NCBI GenBank assembly: GCA_035575095.1
Contig: DATLYF010000083.1
Location: forward strand, 1 to 30,774
DNA length: 30,774 nt
Reading direction: 5' to 3'
Source of the DNA: DATLYF01 sp035575095
Lineage (GTDB): Bacteria; Pseudomonadota; Gammaproteobacteria; Competibacterales; Competibacteraceae
Positions 1 to 8,598 of the stretch are shown piece by piece (position 1 is the stretch's first letter; every line of letters begins with the position of its first letter). The notes below the pieces were generated by a model. It was given only the letters and a program-made list of their open reading frames with translations. It made no database searches and had not been told where the DNA came from. The position numbers and the translations under genes were made by a program.

Positions 1-95
1 TGGTGCGCCACCTGCAGTCCGGCTATTTGTACCACTACGCCTTCGCCATGATCATCGGCCTGCTCGGGCTGTTGACCTGGATCGTCGCCCGCTAA
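1..95 (+). CDS. nuoL: NADH-quinone oxidoreductase subunit L, C-terminal end (partial)
   Basis: Only the last 30 codons are present. The frame enters at base 3 and stops at TAA 93-95. The visible tail is one hydrophobic transmembrane stretch (roughly AFAMIIGLLGLLTWIVAR) preceded by a short polar segment, as at the end of the antiporter-like NuoL subunit of complex I. The identification rests mainly on position: nuoM starts 21 bases downstream and nuoN follows, the invariant nuoL-M-N order. On the family's known role, NuoL is the distal proton-pumping membrane subunit. Confidence 0.85.
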   Translation, partial: VRHLQSGYLYHYAFAMIIGLLGLLTWIVAR

Positions 96-116
96 CGAGA
101 GACTGGAAGAGACGCA

Positions 117-1631
117 ATGCTGAGTGCACTGCCGCTACTGAGTTTGGTGATCTGGGTCCCGATCCTGGGCGGGGCCGCGGTGCTGTTCGTCGGCGACGAC
201 AACCCGGTGAAGGCACGCCGGCTGGCGCTGGTGGTGGCCATCGCCACTTTCATCCTCAGCCTGCCGCTGTTCAGCGAGTTCGACACCACCACCGCCAAGA
301 TGCAGTTCCAGGAGTTCGCGCCCTGGATTCCGCTGTTCCACGTCAACTATCACCTGGGCGTGGACGGCTTCTCGGTGCCGCTGATCCTGCTCACCACCTT
401 CACCACGGTGCTGGTGGTGATCGCCGGCTGGGAAGTCATCCAGTATCGGGTAGCCCAGTACATGGCCGCCTTCCTGATCATGGAAGGGCTCATGATCGGC
501 GTGTTCGCCGCTCTGGACGCCATCCTGTTCTACGTCTTCTTCGAGGCCATGCTGATTCCGATGTTCCTGGTCATCGGCATCTGGGGCGGTCCGCGACGCG
601 TCTATGCCACCATCAAGTTCTTCCTCTACACCTTCTTCGGCTCGGTGTTCATGCTGGTGGCGCTGCTGTACATGTACTTCCAGTCGGGTAGCTTCTCCAT
701 TCTGGAGTTCCACAAGCTGCCGCTCGGCCTCACCGAACAGATCCTGATCTTCCTGGCCTTCATGGGTGCCTTCGCTGTCAAGGTGCCGATGTGGCCGGTG
801 CACACCTGGCTGCCTGACGCCCACACGGAGGCGCCGACTGGTGGTTCGGTGATCCTGGCCGCCATCACCCTGAAGATCGGGGGCTACGGCTTCGTACGCT
901 TCAGCCTGCCCATCACCCCAGACGCCTCCGCCGCTCTGGACTGGCTGATCATCGCCATGTCGCTGATCGCCGTGGTCTACATCGGCTTGGTGGCCCTGGT
1001 GCAGCAGGACATGAAGAAGCTCATTGCCTATTCGTCCATTGCCCACATGGGCTTCGTTACCCTGGGCTTCTTCATCATCTTCGACATCGTCCGCCAGACC
1101 GGTAGCGCCAACGGTGCCGTCATGGGCATTGAGGGCGGCATGGTGCAGATGATCTCTCATGGCTTCATCTCCGGGGCGCTGTTCCTTTGTGTAGGCGTTC
1201 TCTACGACCGCATGCACTCGCGCATGATCAAGGATTACGGCGGGGTGGTGAACACCATGCCGGTGTTCGCCGCCTTTATGGTGCTGTTCGCCATGGCCAA
1301 CTCCGGGTTGCCGGGCACTTCGGGCTTCGTCGGAGAGTTCATGGTGATTTTGGCTAGCTTCAAGGCCGGTTTTTGGATCGCCTTCTTGGCGGCGCTCACC
1401 TTGATCCTGGGCGCGGCCTATACCTTGTGGCTGGTGAAGCGAGTAGTGTTCGGTGCAGTCGGCAACCAGCACGTAGCTGAGCTTTCCGATCTGAACCGGC
1501 GTGAGTTCGTCGTTCTCGGCGCCTTGGCGCTGGTGGTGCTGCTGCTCGGCGTCTGGCCGGATCCGCTGGTATCAGTGATGCACGCTTCGGTGGACAACTT
1601 GGTGCAGCATCTGACGGTTTCCAAGCTCTGA
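117..1631 (+). CDS. nuoM: NADH-quinone oxidoreductase subunit M (complex I proton channel)
   Basis: The product has 504 residues, close to the usual NuoM length, and is almost entirely transmembrane helices. It belongs to the antiporter-like family of complex I membrane subunits that couple quinone reduction to proton pumping across the inner membrane. Expected charged residues are visible: Glu143 in FYVFFEAML and Lys222 in FAVKVPMWPVHTWLPDAH, followed by the family signature EAPTGGSVILA. The ATG at 117 follows a GGAAGAG ribosome-binding site at suitable spacing. It lies between the nuoL tail and nuoN (45-base gap) in the same orientation, so it is the penultimate gene of a nuo operon that starts outside the window. 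Confidence 0.97.
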   Translation: MLSALPLLSLVIWVPILGGAAVLFVGDDNPVKARRLALVVAIATFILSLPLFSEFDTTTAKMQFQEFAPWIPLFHVNYHLGVDGFSVPLILLTTFTTVLVVIAGWEVIQYRVAQYMAAFLIMEGLMIGVFAALDAILFYVFFEAMLIPMFLVIGIWGGPRRVYATIKFFLYTFFGSVFMLVALLYMYFQSGSFSILEFHKLPLGLTEQILIFLAFMGAFAVKVPMWPVHTWLPDAHTEAPTGGSVILAAITLKIGGYGFVRFSLPITPDASAALDWLIIAMSLIAVVYIGLVALVQQDMKKLIAYSSIAHMGFVTLGFFIIFDIVRQTGSANGAVMGIEGGMVQMISHGFISGALFLCVGVLYDRMHSRMIKDYGGVVNTMPVFAAFMVLFAMANSGLPGTSGFVGEFMVILASFKAGFWIAFLAALTLILGAAYTLWLVKRVVFGAVGNQHVAELSDLNRREFVVLGALALVVLLLGVWPDPLVSVMHASVDNLVQHLTVSKL

Positions 1632-1676
1632 GAACGGTCCGGGTATCCGATCCCGCATAGTTGTGGAAGGAATCGA

Positions 1677-3119
1677 ATGAACTTCGTCGCTCCTGACTTC
1701 CTGCCGGCTCTGCCCGAGCTGTTCCTGTTGGCCATGACCTGTGTGGTGCTGATGGTCGACGTCTATCTCGACCCGGCACGGCGCCAGGTCACTTACTGGC
1801 TGTCCCAGGGCGCGTTGCTGGGCGCGTTGCTGCTGACCGTGCTCGGCGCCGGTGGTGCCGCCACTACCACCTTCGACGGTCACTTCGTGCGCGACCTGCT
1901 CGGGGATATTCTCAAAGCTGGCGTCTACCTGGTGATCGCGGCGGTGTTCCTGTACTCGCGCGACTATCTGAAGGAGCGGGAGCTGTTCAAGGGCGAGTTC
2001 TACATGCTCGGTCTGTTCGGTGTGCTGGGGATGATGGTGATGATCTCCGCCCATAGCTTCCTTACCGTCTACCTGGGCCTGGAACTGCTGTCGCTGTCGC
2101 TATATGCCTTGGTAGCCTTCAACCGCGACTCTGCGGTGTCGTCCGAGGCGGCCATGAAGTACTTCGTGCTGGGCGCGCTGGCCTCGGGCATGCTGCTCTA
2201 CGGCACCTCCATGGTCTACGGTGCCACCGGCAGCGTGGACATCGCCACGGTAGGCGAGGCGGTGGCCAGGCAGGGTGGCCAGAATCTGGTGCTAGTGTTC
2301 GGTCTGGTATTCCTGGTGGTGGGATTGGCCTTCAAGCTGGGGGCCGTGCCCTTTCACATGTGGCTGCCCGACGTCTATCAGGGCGCCCCTACACCGGTGA
2401 CCCTGTACATCAGCTCCGCACCCAAACTGGCCGCCTACGCCCTGGTGATGCGCGTTCTGGTAGAGGGTATGCCGGCGCTGTTCGGCGACTGGCAGCAGAT
2501 GCTGTGGGTGCTGGCGGTGCTGTCCATCCTGCTCGGCAACGTGGTGGCCATCGCCCAGGTCAACATCAAGCGCATGCTGGCCTATTCCACCATCTCCCAC
2601 GTCGGCTTCCTGCTGCTGGGCGTGCTGGCCGGTACCCCAGCCGGCTATGCTGCGGCCATGTTTTACGCCCTGACTTACACGCTGATGGTGGCGGGCGCCT
2701 TCGGTATCCTGCTAGTGCTGAGCCAGACCGGCTTCGAGGTAGAGAACATCCAGGATCTCAAGGGGCTCAACGACCGTAGCCCCTGGCTGGCCTTCCTCAT
2801 GTTGCTGGTCATGATGTCGATGGCTGGTATCCCATTCCTGGTAGGCTTCTATGCCAAGCTGGCCGTACTGCAGGCGATCATCGAGATCGGTCAGGTGGGG
2901 CTGGCGGTGTTCGCCGTGGTGTTGTCGGTGATCGGCGCCTTCTACTACCTGCGGGTGGTGAAATTCATCTACTTCGATGAGCCGGAACAGAATGTGCCGC
3001 TTCAGCCCAGCCTGGATACCCAGGTGGTGCTGAGCGCGAACGGCTTGCTGATACTGCTGCTGGGGCTGTACCCAACCGCCTTGATGGCGCTGTGCCTGAA
3101 CGCGATCCAGGGCCTGTAG
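1677..3119 (+). CDS. nuoN: NADH-quinone oxidoreductase subunit N (complex I proton channel)
   Basis: The product has 480 residues with about fourteen hydrophobic segments and is the third antiporter-like subunit of complex I. Family residues are present: Glu136 in YLGLELLSLSLYALVAF, and Lys220 in LAFKLGAVPFHMWLPDVYQGAPTPVT, the classic NuoN signature. The ATG at 1677 has a strong GGAAGGA site about seven bases upstream. It is the last nuo gene. The next element is a GC-rich hairpin and then an independent tRNA promoter, so the nuo transcript probably ends just after this gene. Confidence 0.97.
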   Translation: MNFVAPDFLPALPELFLLAMTCVVLMVDVYLDPARRQVTYWLSQGALLGALLLTVLGAGGAATTTFDGHFVRDLLGDILKAGVYLVIAAVFLYSRDYLKERELFKGEFYMLGLFGVLGMMVMISAHSFLTVYLGLELLSLSLYALVAFNRDSAVSSEAAMKYFVLGALASGMLLYGTSMVYGATGSVDIATVGEAVARQGGQNLVLVFGLVFLVVGLAFKLGAVPFHMWLPDVYQGAPTPVTLYISSAPKLAAYALVMRVLVEGMPALFGDWQQMLWVLAVLSILLGNVVAIAQVNIKRMLAYSTISHVGFLLLGVLAGTPAGYAAAMFYALTYTLMVAGAFGILLVLSQTGFEVENIQDLKGLNDRSPWLAFLMLLVMMSMAGIPFLVGFYAKLAVLQAIIEIGQVGLAVFAVVLSVIGAFYYLRVVKFIYFDEPEQNVPLQPSLDTQVVLSANGLLILLLGLYPTALMALCLNAIQGL

Positions 3120-3129
3120 CCCGTGCCCG

Positions 3130-3156
3130 ATCCCCTCTCCGCTGCCGGGAGGGGAT
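3130..3156 (+). terminator. GC-rich hairpin after nuoN
   Basis: An 8-bp perfect stem (ATCCCCTC at 3130-3137 pairing with GAGGGGAT at 3149-3156) with an 11-base loop begins ten bases after the nuoN stop. Only a weak T-rich tail follows (TTGTCATCAT), so it is a poor intrinsic terminator by sequence. It may act as a 3'-end stabilising hairpin. Its 3' edge touches the -35 box of the tRNA promoter. Confidence 0.4.
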
Positions 3157-3183
3157 TGTCATCATGGATATATGTGATATTAT
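3156..3183 (+). promoter_or_regulatory. Sigma-70 promoter of the initiator tRNA
   Basis: A -35 box TTGTCA (3156-3161, 5 of 6 consensus) is separated by 16 bases from a -10 box TATTAT (3178-3183, 5 of 6). A TG at 3175-3176 forms an extended -10 element. Transcription would start near 3190, about seven bases before the mature tRNA. This is the best vegetative promoter in the window, as expected for a stable-RNA gene. Confidence 0.75.
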
Positions 3184-3196
3184 TCTCAAGCTTTGG

Positions 3197-3273
<77 letters not shown>

Positions 3274-3276
3274 GTC

Positions 3277-3301
3277 AAAAAGCCCGATTAGGGCTTTTTT
3301 T
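3277..3301 (+). terminator. Intrinsic terminator of the initiator tRNA
   Basis: The sequence is A5-GCCC, loop GATTA, GGGC-T7 (3277-3301). It is a compact hairpin extended by A-T pairs, with a seven-T tail, starting four bases after the tRNA CCA end. The A-rich 5' arm could also serve weakly in the opposite direction. Confidence 0.85.
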
Positions 3302-3377
3302 GTACCACGGTGCCCGACCACAGCGTCATGACGATGTTTGTACCGTGTGGCGATTCAGCCTGAATATGCTGAAAAGG

Positions 3378-3398
3378 TGGGCCTATGGCCCATTTTTT
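3378..3398 (+). terminator. Second intrinsic terminator/attenuator just before rimP
   Basis: A 6-bp perfect stem (TGGGCC at 3378-3383, loop TAT, GGCCCA at 3387-3392) is followed by six Ts (3393-3398) and preceded by AAAAGG. It ends 16 bases before the preferred rimP start codon. Any transcript entering rimP-nusA-infB from upstream must therefore read through it. The position suggests attenuation of the operon; that role is inferred. Confidence 0.75.
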
Positions 3399-3414
3399 AT
3401 TTCCGGTGCCCGGT

Positions 3415-3870
3415 ATGCGACACGACCCTTACAACTTGCGGGGACTGCTTGGCCCCACCATCGAAGCCCTGGGATATGAGCTGGTGGGGATCGAGTTCCA
3501 TCCCAACAGCGTCAATGCGCTGCTGCGGGTGTACATCGACAAGGATGGCGGCATCACGCTGGACGACTGCCAACTGGTCAGCCACCGGGTGAGCGGTCTG
3601 CTCGATGTCGAAGACCCGATCCACGGTCACTATACCCTAGAGGTGTCTTCACCTGGTCTCGACCGACCACTGTTCGAGCCGGCCCATTTCGAGCGTTTCG
3701 CCGGGCAAACGGTACGGGTACAGCTGATCCTGCCGGTGCAGGGCAAGCGCAAGCTGAAGGGTGTGCTGCGGGGAATGCGTGGGCAGATGGTGGTGGTGGA
3801 TGTCGAGGGGCAGGAGTACGAGCTGCCGCTGGAGCAAATCGAACGGGCGCGTCTGGTTCCCCAGTTCTGA
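3415..3870 (+). CDS. rimP: Ribosome maturation factor RimP
   Basis: The product has 151 residues from the ATG at 3415, almost exactly the E. coli length (150). RimP binds the 30S subunit and helps late assembly of its head. The N-terminal signature IEALGYELVGIEF and the central block LDVEDPIHGHYTLEVSSPGLDRPLF are diagnostic, and the protein ends in VPQF like its homologues. An in-frame ATG at 3385 exists, but it lies in the loop of the terminator at 3378-3398 and would add ten non-conserved residues, so I prefer 3415. Neither start is ideal: 3415 lacks an obvious ribosome-binding site, while 3385 has AAGGTGG in front. nusA follows after 30 bases. Confidence 0.93.
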   Translation: MRHDPYNLRGLLGPTIEALGYELVGIEFHPNSVNALLRVYIDKDGGITLDDCQLVSHRVSGLLDVEDPIHGHYTLEVSSPGLDRPLFEPAHFERFAGQTVRVQLILPVQGKRKLKGVLRGMRGQMVVVDVEGQEYELPLEQIERARLVPQF

Positions 3871-3900
3871 GCGTGCCGGGTTGGTGGAGGCTAAAGCAAA

Positions 3901-5397
3901 ATGAGCAAAGAGATCCTATTGGTAGTGGATGCCGTATCCAATGAAAAGGGGGTAGGGCGCGAGGTGATCTTTGAAGCCATCGAAGCCGCCCTGGCCTCGG
4001 CTGCCAAGAAGCGCTTCGAGGGTGAGGTGGACGTGCGTGTCAGCATCGATCGCAAGAGCGGCAACTACACCACCTGGCGCCGCTGGCTGGTGGTGGAGGA
4101 CGGTGTCGAGCTGGATACTCCTGAGCGGCAGATCCATCTGAGCGAAGCGCGCGCCAAGAACCCCAACCTGCAGGTCGGCGGCTACTACGAGGAACAATTG
4201 GAGAACGCCGCCTTCGGTCGCATCGCTGCCCAGACCGCCAAGCAAGTGATCGTGCAGAAGGTACGCGAGGCCGAGCGCGCCCAGGTGGTGGAAGCATTCC
4301 TGCACCGCAAGGGCGAACTCATCAGCGGCGTAGTCAAGCGCATCGAACGCGGCAATGTCTATGTCGACCTGGGGGGCAACATCGAAGCCATGATCCCGCG
4401 CGATGAGGTGATTCCGCGTGAGCCGTTGCGAGTCGGCGACCGCATCCGTGCCTATCTCAAGGATGTCCGTCACGAGCCGCGCGGGCCACAGATCTTTCTC
4501 TCCCGTACTGCGCCAGAGTTGCTCACTGCGCTGTTCACCCTGGAGGTGCCGGAGATCGGTCAGGGCATCATCGAGATCAAGGGCGCGGCACGTGATCCTG
4601 GCGTGCGCGCCAAGATTGCAGTGAAGACCAAGGACGCTCGCATCGATCCGGTGGGTGCCTGTGTCGGCATGCGTGGTTCGCGGGTGCAGAGCGTATCCAG
4701 CGAACTGGCCGGGGAGCGGGTCGATATCGTGCTGTGGGACGAAAATCCTGCCCAGTACGTGATCAACGCCATGGCGCCGGCTGAGGTGGTGTCGATCGTG
4801 GTTGACGAAGACTCCCATTCCATGGACATCGCCGTGGCCGAGGACAAGCTCTCGCAGGCCATCGGCCGCGGCGGCCAGAACGTACGGCTGGCTTCGGAGC
4901 TGACTGGCTGGCAACTCAACGTCATGACCGAATCCCAGGCCAAGGCCAGGGTCGGGCAGGAGACCGAGGCCCTGCGCCAGATGTTCATGGACAACCTGAA
5001 CGTGGACGAGGAGATCGCCGAGATCCTAGTGCGCGAGGGCTTCTCCAGCCTGGAAGAGGTGGCCTATGTGCCGGTCCACGAGATGCTGGAGATCGAGGAG
5101 CTGGACGAGGAGACGGTGGAGGCGCTGCGCAGCGCCGCCCGCGATGCCTTGCTCACTCGTGCTATCGCCGCCGAGGAGAGGGTGGGCGACGTCGAGCCCG
5201 ATCAGGACCTTTTGCACATGGCTGGCATGGATGAGGATCTGGCTTATCTGCTGGCCAGCCAGGGCATCACCACCATGGAAGCTCTAGCCGAGTTGTCCGT
5301 GGACGATCTGACCGAGATGGCGGGGCTAAGCGAAGAGCGTGCCGCGCAGTTGATCATGACCGCCCGTGCCCCGTGGTTTTCGGGTGAGCCGAGCTGA
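3901..5397 (+). CDS. nusA: Transcription termination/antitermination factor NusA
   Basis: The product has 498 residues (E. coli 495). NusA binds RNA polymerase and modulates pausing, intrinsic termination and antitermination. Domains in order are the N-terminal polymerase-binding domain (about 1-125), an S1 RNA-binding fold (about 135-200, VVKRIERGNVYVDLGGNIEA), tandem KH domains (about 200-345, including PVGACVGMRGSRVQ and IGRGGQNVRLASELTGW), and two acidic helix-hairpin-helix repeats (about 365-420 and 440-490) that bind the alpha-subunit CTD in E. coli. The second repeat ends with LSEERAAQLIMTARAPWF. A GGAGG site lies about ten bases before the ATG. It is second in the rimP-nusA-infB operon, where autoregulation by NusA is known in other bacteria. 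Confidence 0.98.
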   Translation: MSKEILLVVDAVSNEKGVGREVIFEAIEAALASAAKKRFEGEVDVRVSIDRKSGNYTTWRRWLVVEDGVELDTPERQIHLSEARAKNPNLQVGGYYEEQLENAAFGRIAAQTAKQVIVQKVREAERAQVVEAFLHRKGELISGVVKRIERGNVYVDLGGNIEAMIPRDEVIPREPLRVGDRIRAYLKDVRHEPRGPQIFLSRTAPELLTALFTLEVPEIGQGIIEIKGAARDPGVRAKIAVKTKDARIDPVGACVGMRGSRVQSVSSELAGERVDIVLWDENPAQYVINAMAPAEVVSIVVDEDSHSMDIAVAEDKLSQAIGRGGQNVRLASELTGWQLNVMTESQAKARVGQETEALRQMFMDNLNVDEEIAEILVREGFSSLEEVAYVPVHEMLEIEELDEETVEALRSAARDALLTRAIAAEERVGDVEPDQDLLHMAGMDEDLAYLLASQGITTMEALAELSVDDLTEMAGLSEERAAQLIMTARAPWFSGEPS

Positions 5398-5416
5398 GCG
5401 CTGACAGGGGGAAACG

Positions 5417-8131
5417 ATGTCGGATGTAACGGTTAAGCAACTTGCGGCGGTCGTCGGTATCCCCGTGGATCGGTTGCTGGTGCAACTGGCCGAGGCGGGG
5501 ATCCGAGTGGCCAGTGGCGACGCCACCATCACCGACCGGCAGAAGCTGGATCTCCTGGCCCATTTGCGCAAGAGCCACGGCAAGCGGGAGCCACTGGGCA
5601 TTTCCGAGCCGAAGAAGATTACGCTGAAGCGCAAAACCCACAGCGAGATCCGCTTGGCGGGCGGGCCCGGCCAGGTCAAGACGGTCAGTGTCGAGGTGCG
5701 CAAAAAGCGCACCTTCGTCAAGCGCAGCCTGGTCGACGAAGGGGCGCGTCGCCATGAGCTGGAGGCTCAGGCGCTGCCGAGTGCTGCAGAGGCGGCGGAG
5801 CTGGAGCTGAGGGCGCAGGAGGAAGCACGCCGCCAGGCCGAAGAAGAGGCGCGCCGTGCCGAGGAAGAGGCACGCCGCCAGGCCGAAGAAGAGGCGCGCC
5901 GCAAGGCGACCCAGGAAGAGGTGCGGCGCAAGGTTGAACATGAGGTAGTGCGGCGCAGGCCGGAGCCGGGCGCGGCTCCGCGCCGGACCGAACAGCCCCG
6001 TGCAGCCCGCCCGCCGCGCGAGGACCTGTCGAGCGCCCGCATCAACCTGGAGAAGCCGCTATCGGTCACCGTCGAGACCCGGCGCAAGCCCGAGCCGGTA
6101 CCGCCTGCGGAAGTGCCGCGCGGCGTACGCAAGCGCCCCGACGAGGCTGTACCGCCACCGCGGGAGCTGCCGGCTCGTGAGCCGGCCCGCGGCAAGAAGC
6201 GCGACGAGGAAGAGCGCGCCGGGCGTGGCGAGCGCTTTGCGCGTGACGAGGACATCGGCGGCAAGCTGGCGGCCCGCCGTGGCGGCAAGGGCAAGAAGGC
6301 CAAGGTCGGCGGCGGCAAAGGGATGCCGCCGGCGCCGCCGGTGCAGCGCCACGGTTTCGCCAAGCCCACCGGCCCGATCGTACGCGAGGTGGCGCTGCCC
6401 GAGACCATCTCCGTGGCCGATCTCGCTCAGAAGATGTCGGTCAAGGCCACCGAGGTGATCAAGACCCTGATGAAGCTGGGCACCATGGTCACCATCAATC
6501 AGGTGCTGGACCAGGAGACCGCTGCCATCGTGGTAGAGGAGATGGGCCACACTTACAAGCTGCTGCGCGAGAACGCGCTCGAGGCTGAGTTGGAAGCCGA
6601 AGGCGAAGGTGTCGGGCAGGAGCTGCCGCGGGCCCCGGTGGTGACCATCATGGGCCACGTCGATCATGGCAAGACTTCGCTGCTGGATTACATCCGCCGC
6701 ACCAAGGTGGCGGCTGGTGAGGCCGGCGGCATCACCCAGCACATCGGCGCCTACCACGTGCAGACGCCCAAGGGCCAGATCACCTTCCTCGACACTCCTG
6801 GCCACGCCGCTTTCACCGCCATGCGTGCGCGCGGCGCCAAGGTCACCGACATCGTCATCTTGGTGGTGGCGGCCGACGATGGCGTCATGCCGCAGACCGT
6901 GGAGGCCATCCAGCACGCCAAGGCCGCCGGGGTGCCCATCGTTGTGGCGGTGAACAAGATGGACAAGCACGGCGCCGACCCGGAGCGCATCAAGAGTGAG
7001 CTGGCGCAGCATGGCATCATCTCCGAGGAGTGGGGCGGCGAGCATCTGTTCGCCTATGTTTCGGCCAAGACCGGCATGGGCATCGACGACCTGCTCGATC
7101 AAGTCCTGGTACAGGCCGAAGTGCTGGAACTCAAGGCGGTGGCGGATGCGCCGGCGCGCGGCACGGTGATCGAGTCGCGCCTCGACAAGGGCCGTGGTCC
7201 GGTGGCTACCGTACTGGTGCAGAGCGGTACTCTGCGCAAGGGCGACATCATCCTCTCCGGTCTGGAGTATGGTCGCGTGCGTGCCATGCTCGACGAGACC
7301 GGCCAGCCGGTCAACGAGGCCGGGCCATCCACGCCGGTGGAGGTGTTGGGTCTGTCTGGCACCCCCAACGCCGGCGACGAGGTGGTGGTCGTGGCCGACG
7401 AGCGCAAAGCCCGTGAGATCGCCTTGTTCCGTCAGGGCAAGTTCCGCGAAGTGAAGCTGGCCAAACAGCAGAAAGCCAAGCTGGAAAGCCTGTTCGAGCA
7501 GATGGAGGAGGGCAAGGCCCATACCCTCAATGTGGTGCTCAAGGCCGACGTGCAGGGATCGGTGGAGGCGCTCACCGCTGCCCTCACCGAGCTCTCCACC
7601 GAGGAGGTCAAAGTGCGCATCATCGCCAGCGGCGTGGGCGGTATCACCGAATCCGACGCTCACCTGGCGGTGGCCTCCGATGCCATTGTCATCGGTTTCA
7701 ATGTGCGCGCTGACTCGGCGGCCAAGAAGATCATTGAAGAAGAGGGCCTTGATCTGCATTACTACAGCGTCATCTATGACGTCATCGATGAGGTCAAGAA
7801 GGCGCTGGTGGGCATGCTCGCTCCCGAGTTCAAGGAGCAGATCATCGGCATCGCCGAAGTGCGCGACGTGTTCCGTTCGCCCAAGTTCGGCGCCATCGCC
7901 GGCTGCATGGTGGTGGAGGGCGTGGTCAAGCGCAATGCGCCGATCCGCGTGTTGCGCGACAATGTGGTGATCTTTGAGGGCGAACTGGAGTCCCTGCGCC
8001 GCTTCAAAGACGATGTCAGCGAAGTGCGCCAGGGCTTCGAGTGCGGCATCGGCGTGCGCAACTACAACGACGTGCGGGTCGGTGACCACATCGAGGTGTT
8101 CGAGAAGGTTCAGGTGACCCGTACCCTGTGA
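5417..8131 (+). CDS. infB: Translation initiation factor IF-2
   Basis: The product has 904 residues (E. coli 890). This GTPase brings fMet-tRNA to the 30S P site and promotes subunit joining. An IF2-N helical domain (about 1-52) is followed by a long charged linker rich in Glu, Arg and Ala (about 115-300) with an internal tandem repeat, a second N-domain near 325-380, then the GTPase: G1 GHVDHGKT at 413-420, G3 DTPGH at 459-463 and G4 NKMD at 513-516. The C-terminal beta-barrels end in VGDHIEVFEKVQVTRTL, the fMet-tRNA-binding C2 region. Start: AGGGGGAAACG precedes the ATG. In E. coli, shorter IF2 forms arise from internal starts; I did not locate a clear one here. Confidence 0.98.
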   Translation: MSDVTVKQLAAVVGIPVDRLLVQLAEAGIRVASGDATITDRQKLDLLAHLRKSHGKREPLGISEPKKITLKRKTHSEIRLAGGPGQVKTVSVEVRKKRTFVKRSLVDEGARRHELEAQALPSAAEAAELELRAQEEARRQAEEEARRAEEEARRQAEEEARRKATQEEVRRKVEHEVVRRRPEPGAAPRRTEQPRAARPPREDLSSARINLEKPLSVTVETRRKPEPVPPAEVPRGVRKRPDEAVPPPRELPAREPARGKKRDEEERAGRGERFARDEDIGGKLAARRGGKGKKAKVGGGKGMPPAPPVQRHGFAKPTGPIVREVALPETISVADLAQKMSVKATEVIKTLMKLGTMVTINQVLDQETAAIVVEEMGHTYKLLRENALEAELEAEGEGVGQELPRAPVVTIMGHVDHGKTSLLDYIRRTKVAAGEAGGITQHIGAYHVQTPKGQITFLDTPGHAAFTAMRARGAKVTDIVILVVAADDGVMPQTVEAIQHAKAAGVPIVVAVNKMDKHGADPERIKSELAQHGIISEEWGGEHLFAYVSAKTGMGIDDLLDQVLVQAEVLELKAVADAPARGTVIESRLDKGRGPVATVLVQSGTLRKGDIILSGLEYGRVRAMLDETGQPVNEAGPSTPVEVLGLSGTPNAGDEVVVVADERKAREIALFRQGKFREVKLAKQQKAKLESLFEQMEEGKAHTLNVVLKADVQGSVEALTAALTELSTEEVKVRIIASGVGGITESDAHLAVASDAIVIGFNVRADSAAKKIIEEEGLDLHYYSVIYDVIDEVKKALVGMLAPEFKEQIIGIAEVRDVFRSPKFGAIAGCMVVEGVVKRNAPIRVLRDNVVIFEGELESLRRFKDDVSEVRQGFECGIGVRNYNDVRVGDHIEVFEKVQVTRTL
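5825..5901 (+). repeat. Tandem repeat inside the IF-2 linker
   Basis: A 32-base unit at 5825-5856 recurs without mismatch at 5870-5901, a period of 45 bases (15 codons). It encodes a doubled ARRQAEEEARR-type segment that is probably helical. Identity at synonymous positions, not just at the protein level, points to a recent duplication by slippage or unequal exchange. Length variation in the IF2 linker is common. Confidence 0.85.
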
Positions 8132-8190
8132 GCACGGCCTGCCTCCTCGGCACAGCGGCGAGGGGGCGGGACGTTGTGAGAGGATCGGCT

Positions 8191-8598
8191 ATGGCAAGAG
8201 AATTTCCCCGCACCCGCCGGGTTGGCGAGCAGATGCGCCGTGACCTGGCGCAACTGATACGCGACGAGGTACGCGATCCGCGCACCAGTCTGGTGTCGAT
8301 CACCAGCGTGGAGGTGAGCCGCGATCTGGCCCATGCCAAGGTCTTCGTCACCTACTTGGGAGATGCCGCCGAGCGCCGAGGAGTGCTGGAGGCACTCAAC
8401 CAGACCGCCGCCCGGCTGCGCCAGATCCTGGGACGGGACATGCATATTCGCACCGTGCCACGGCTGCAGTTTGTCTATGACGACAGCATCGAGCGCGGCA
8501 GCCGCCTCACCGCGCTCATCAATGCCGCGGTGGCAGCCGATACCGAGCGTCGGCGCGATGAGGGCGGCGAGGGTGGCGAGGGCGGCGATGAGCAATGA
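8191..8598 (+). CDS. rbfA: 30S ribosome-binding factor A
   Basis: The product has 135 residues (E. coli 133). RbfA is a KH-fold protein that binds immature 30S subunits and assists 16S 5'-end maturation and cold adaptation. Hallmarks are the N-terminal REFPRTRRVGEQMRRDLAQLI and the core VSRDLAHAKVFVTYL. The ATG at 8191 has a GAGAGG site seven bases upstream. A longer frame from 8128 would overlap the end of infB and add a non-conserved leader, so I reject it. The Glu/Gly-rich tail overlaps the truB start by 11 bases, suggesting translational coupling. Confidence 0.97.
   Translation: MAREFPRTRRVGEQMRRDLAQLIRDEVRDPRTSLVSITSVEVSRDLAHAKVFVTYLGDAAERRGVLEALNQTAARLRQILGRDMHIRTVPRLQFVYDDSIERGSRLTALINAAVAADTERRRDEGGEGGEGGDEQ

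Noticed and set aside
3385..3414. An upstream rimP start at 3385.
   Set aside because: The ATG is in the loop of an intrinsic terminator and the added residues are not conserved. It is kept only as an alternative because an AAGGTGG sequence precedes it.
6059..8089. A 676-codon open frame on the minus strand opposite infB, and similar long antisense frames at 135-1472, 9864-11429 and 12427-14226.
   Set aside because: They mirror well-recognised genes in high-GC DNA where antisense stops are rare. Their compositions are skewed (His, Gln, Gly, Arg rich) with no recognisable domain.
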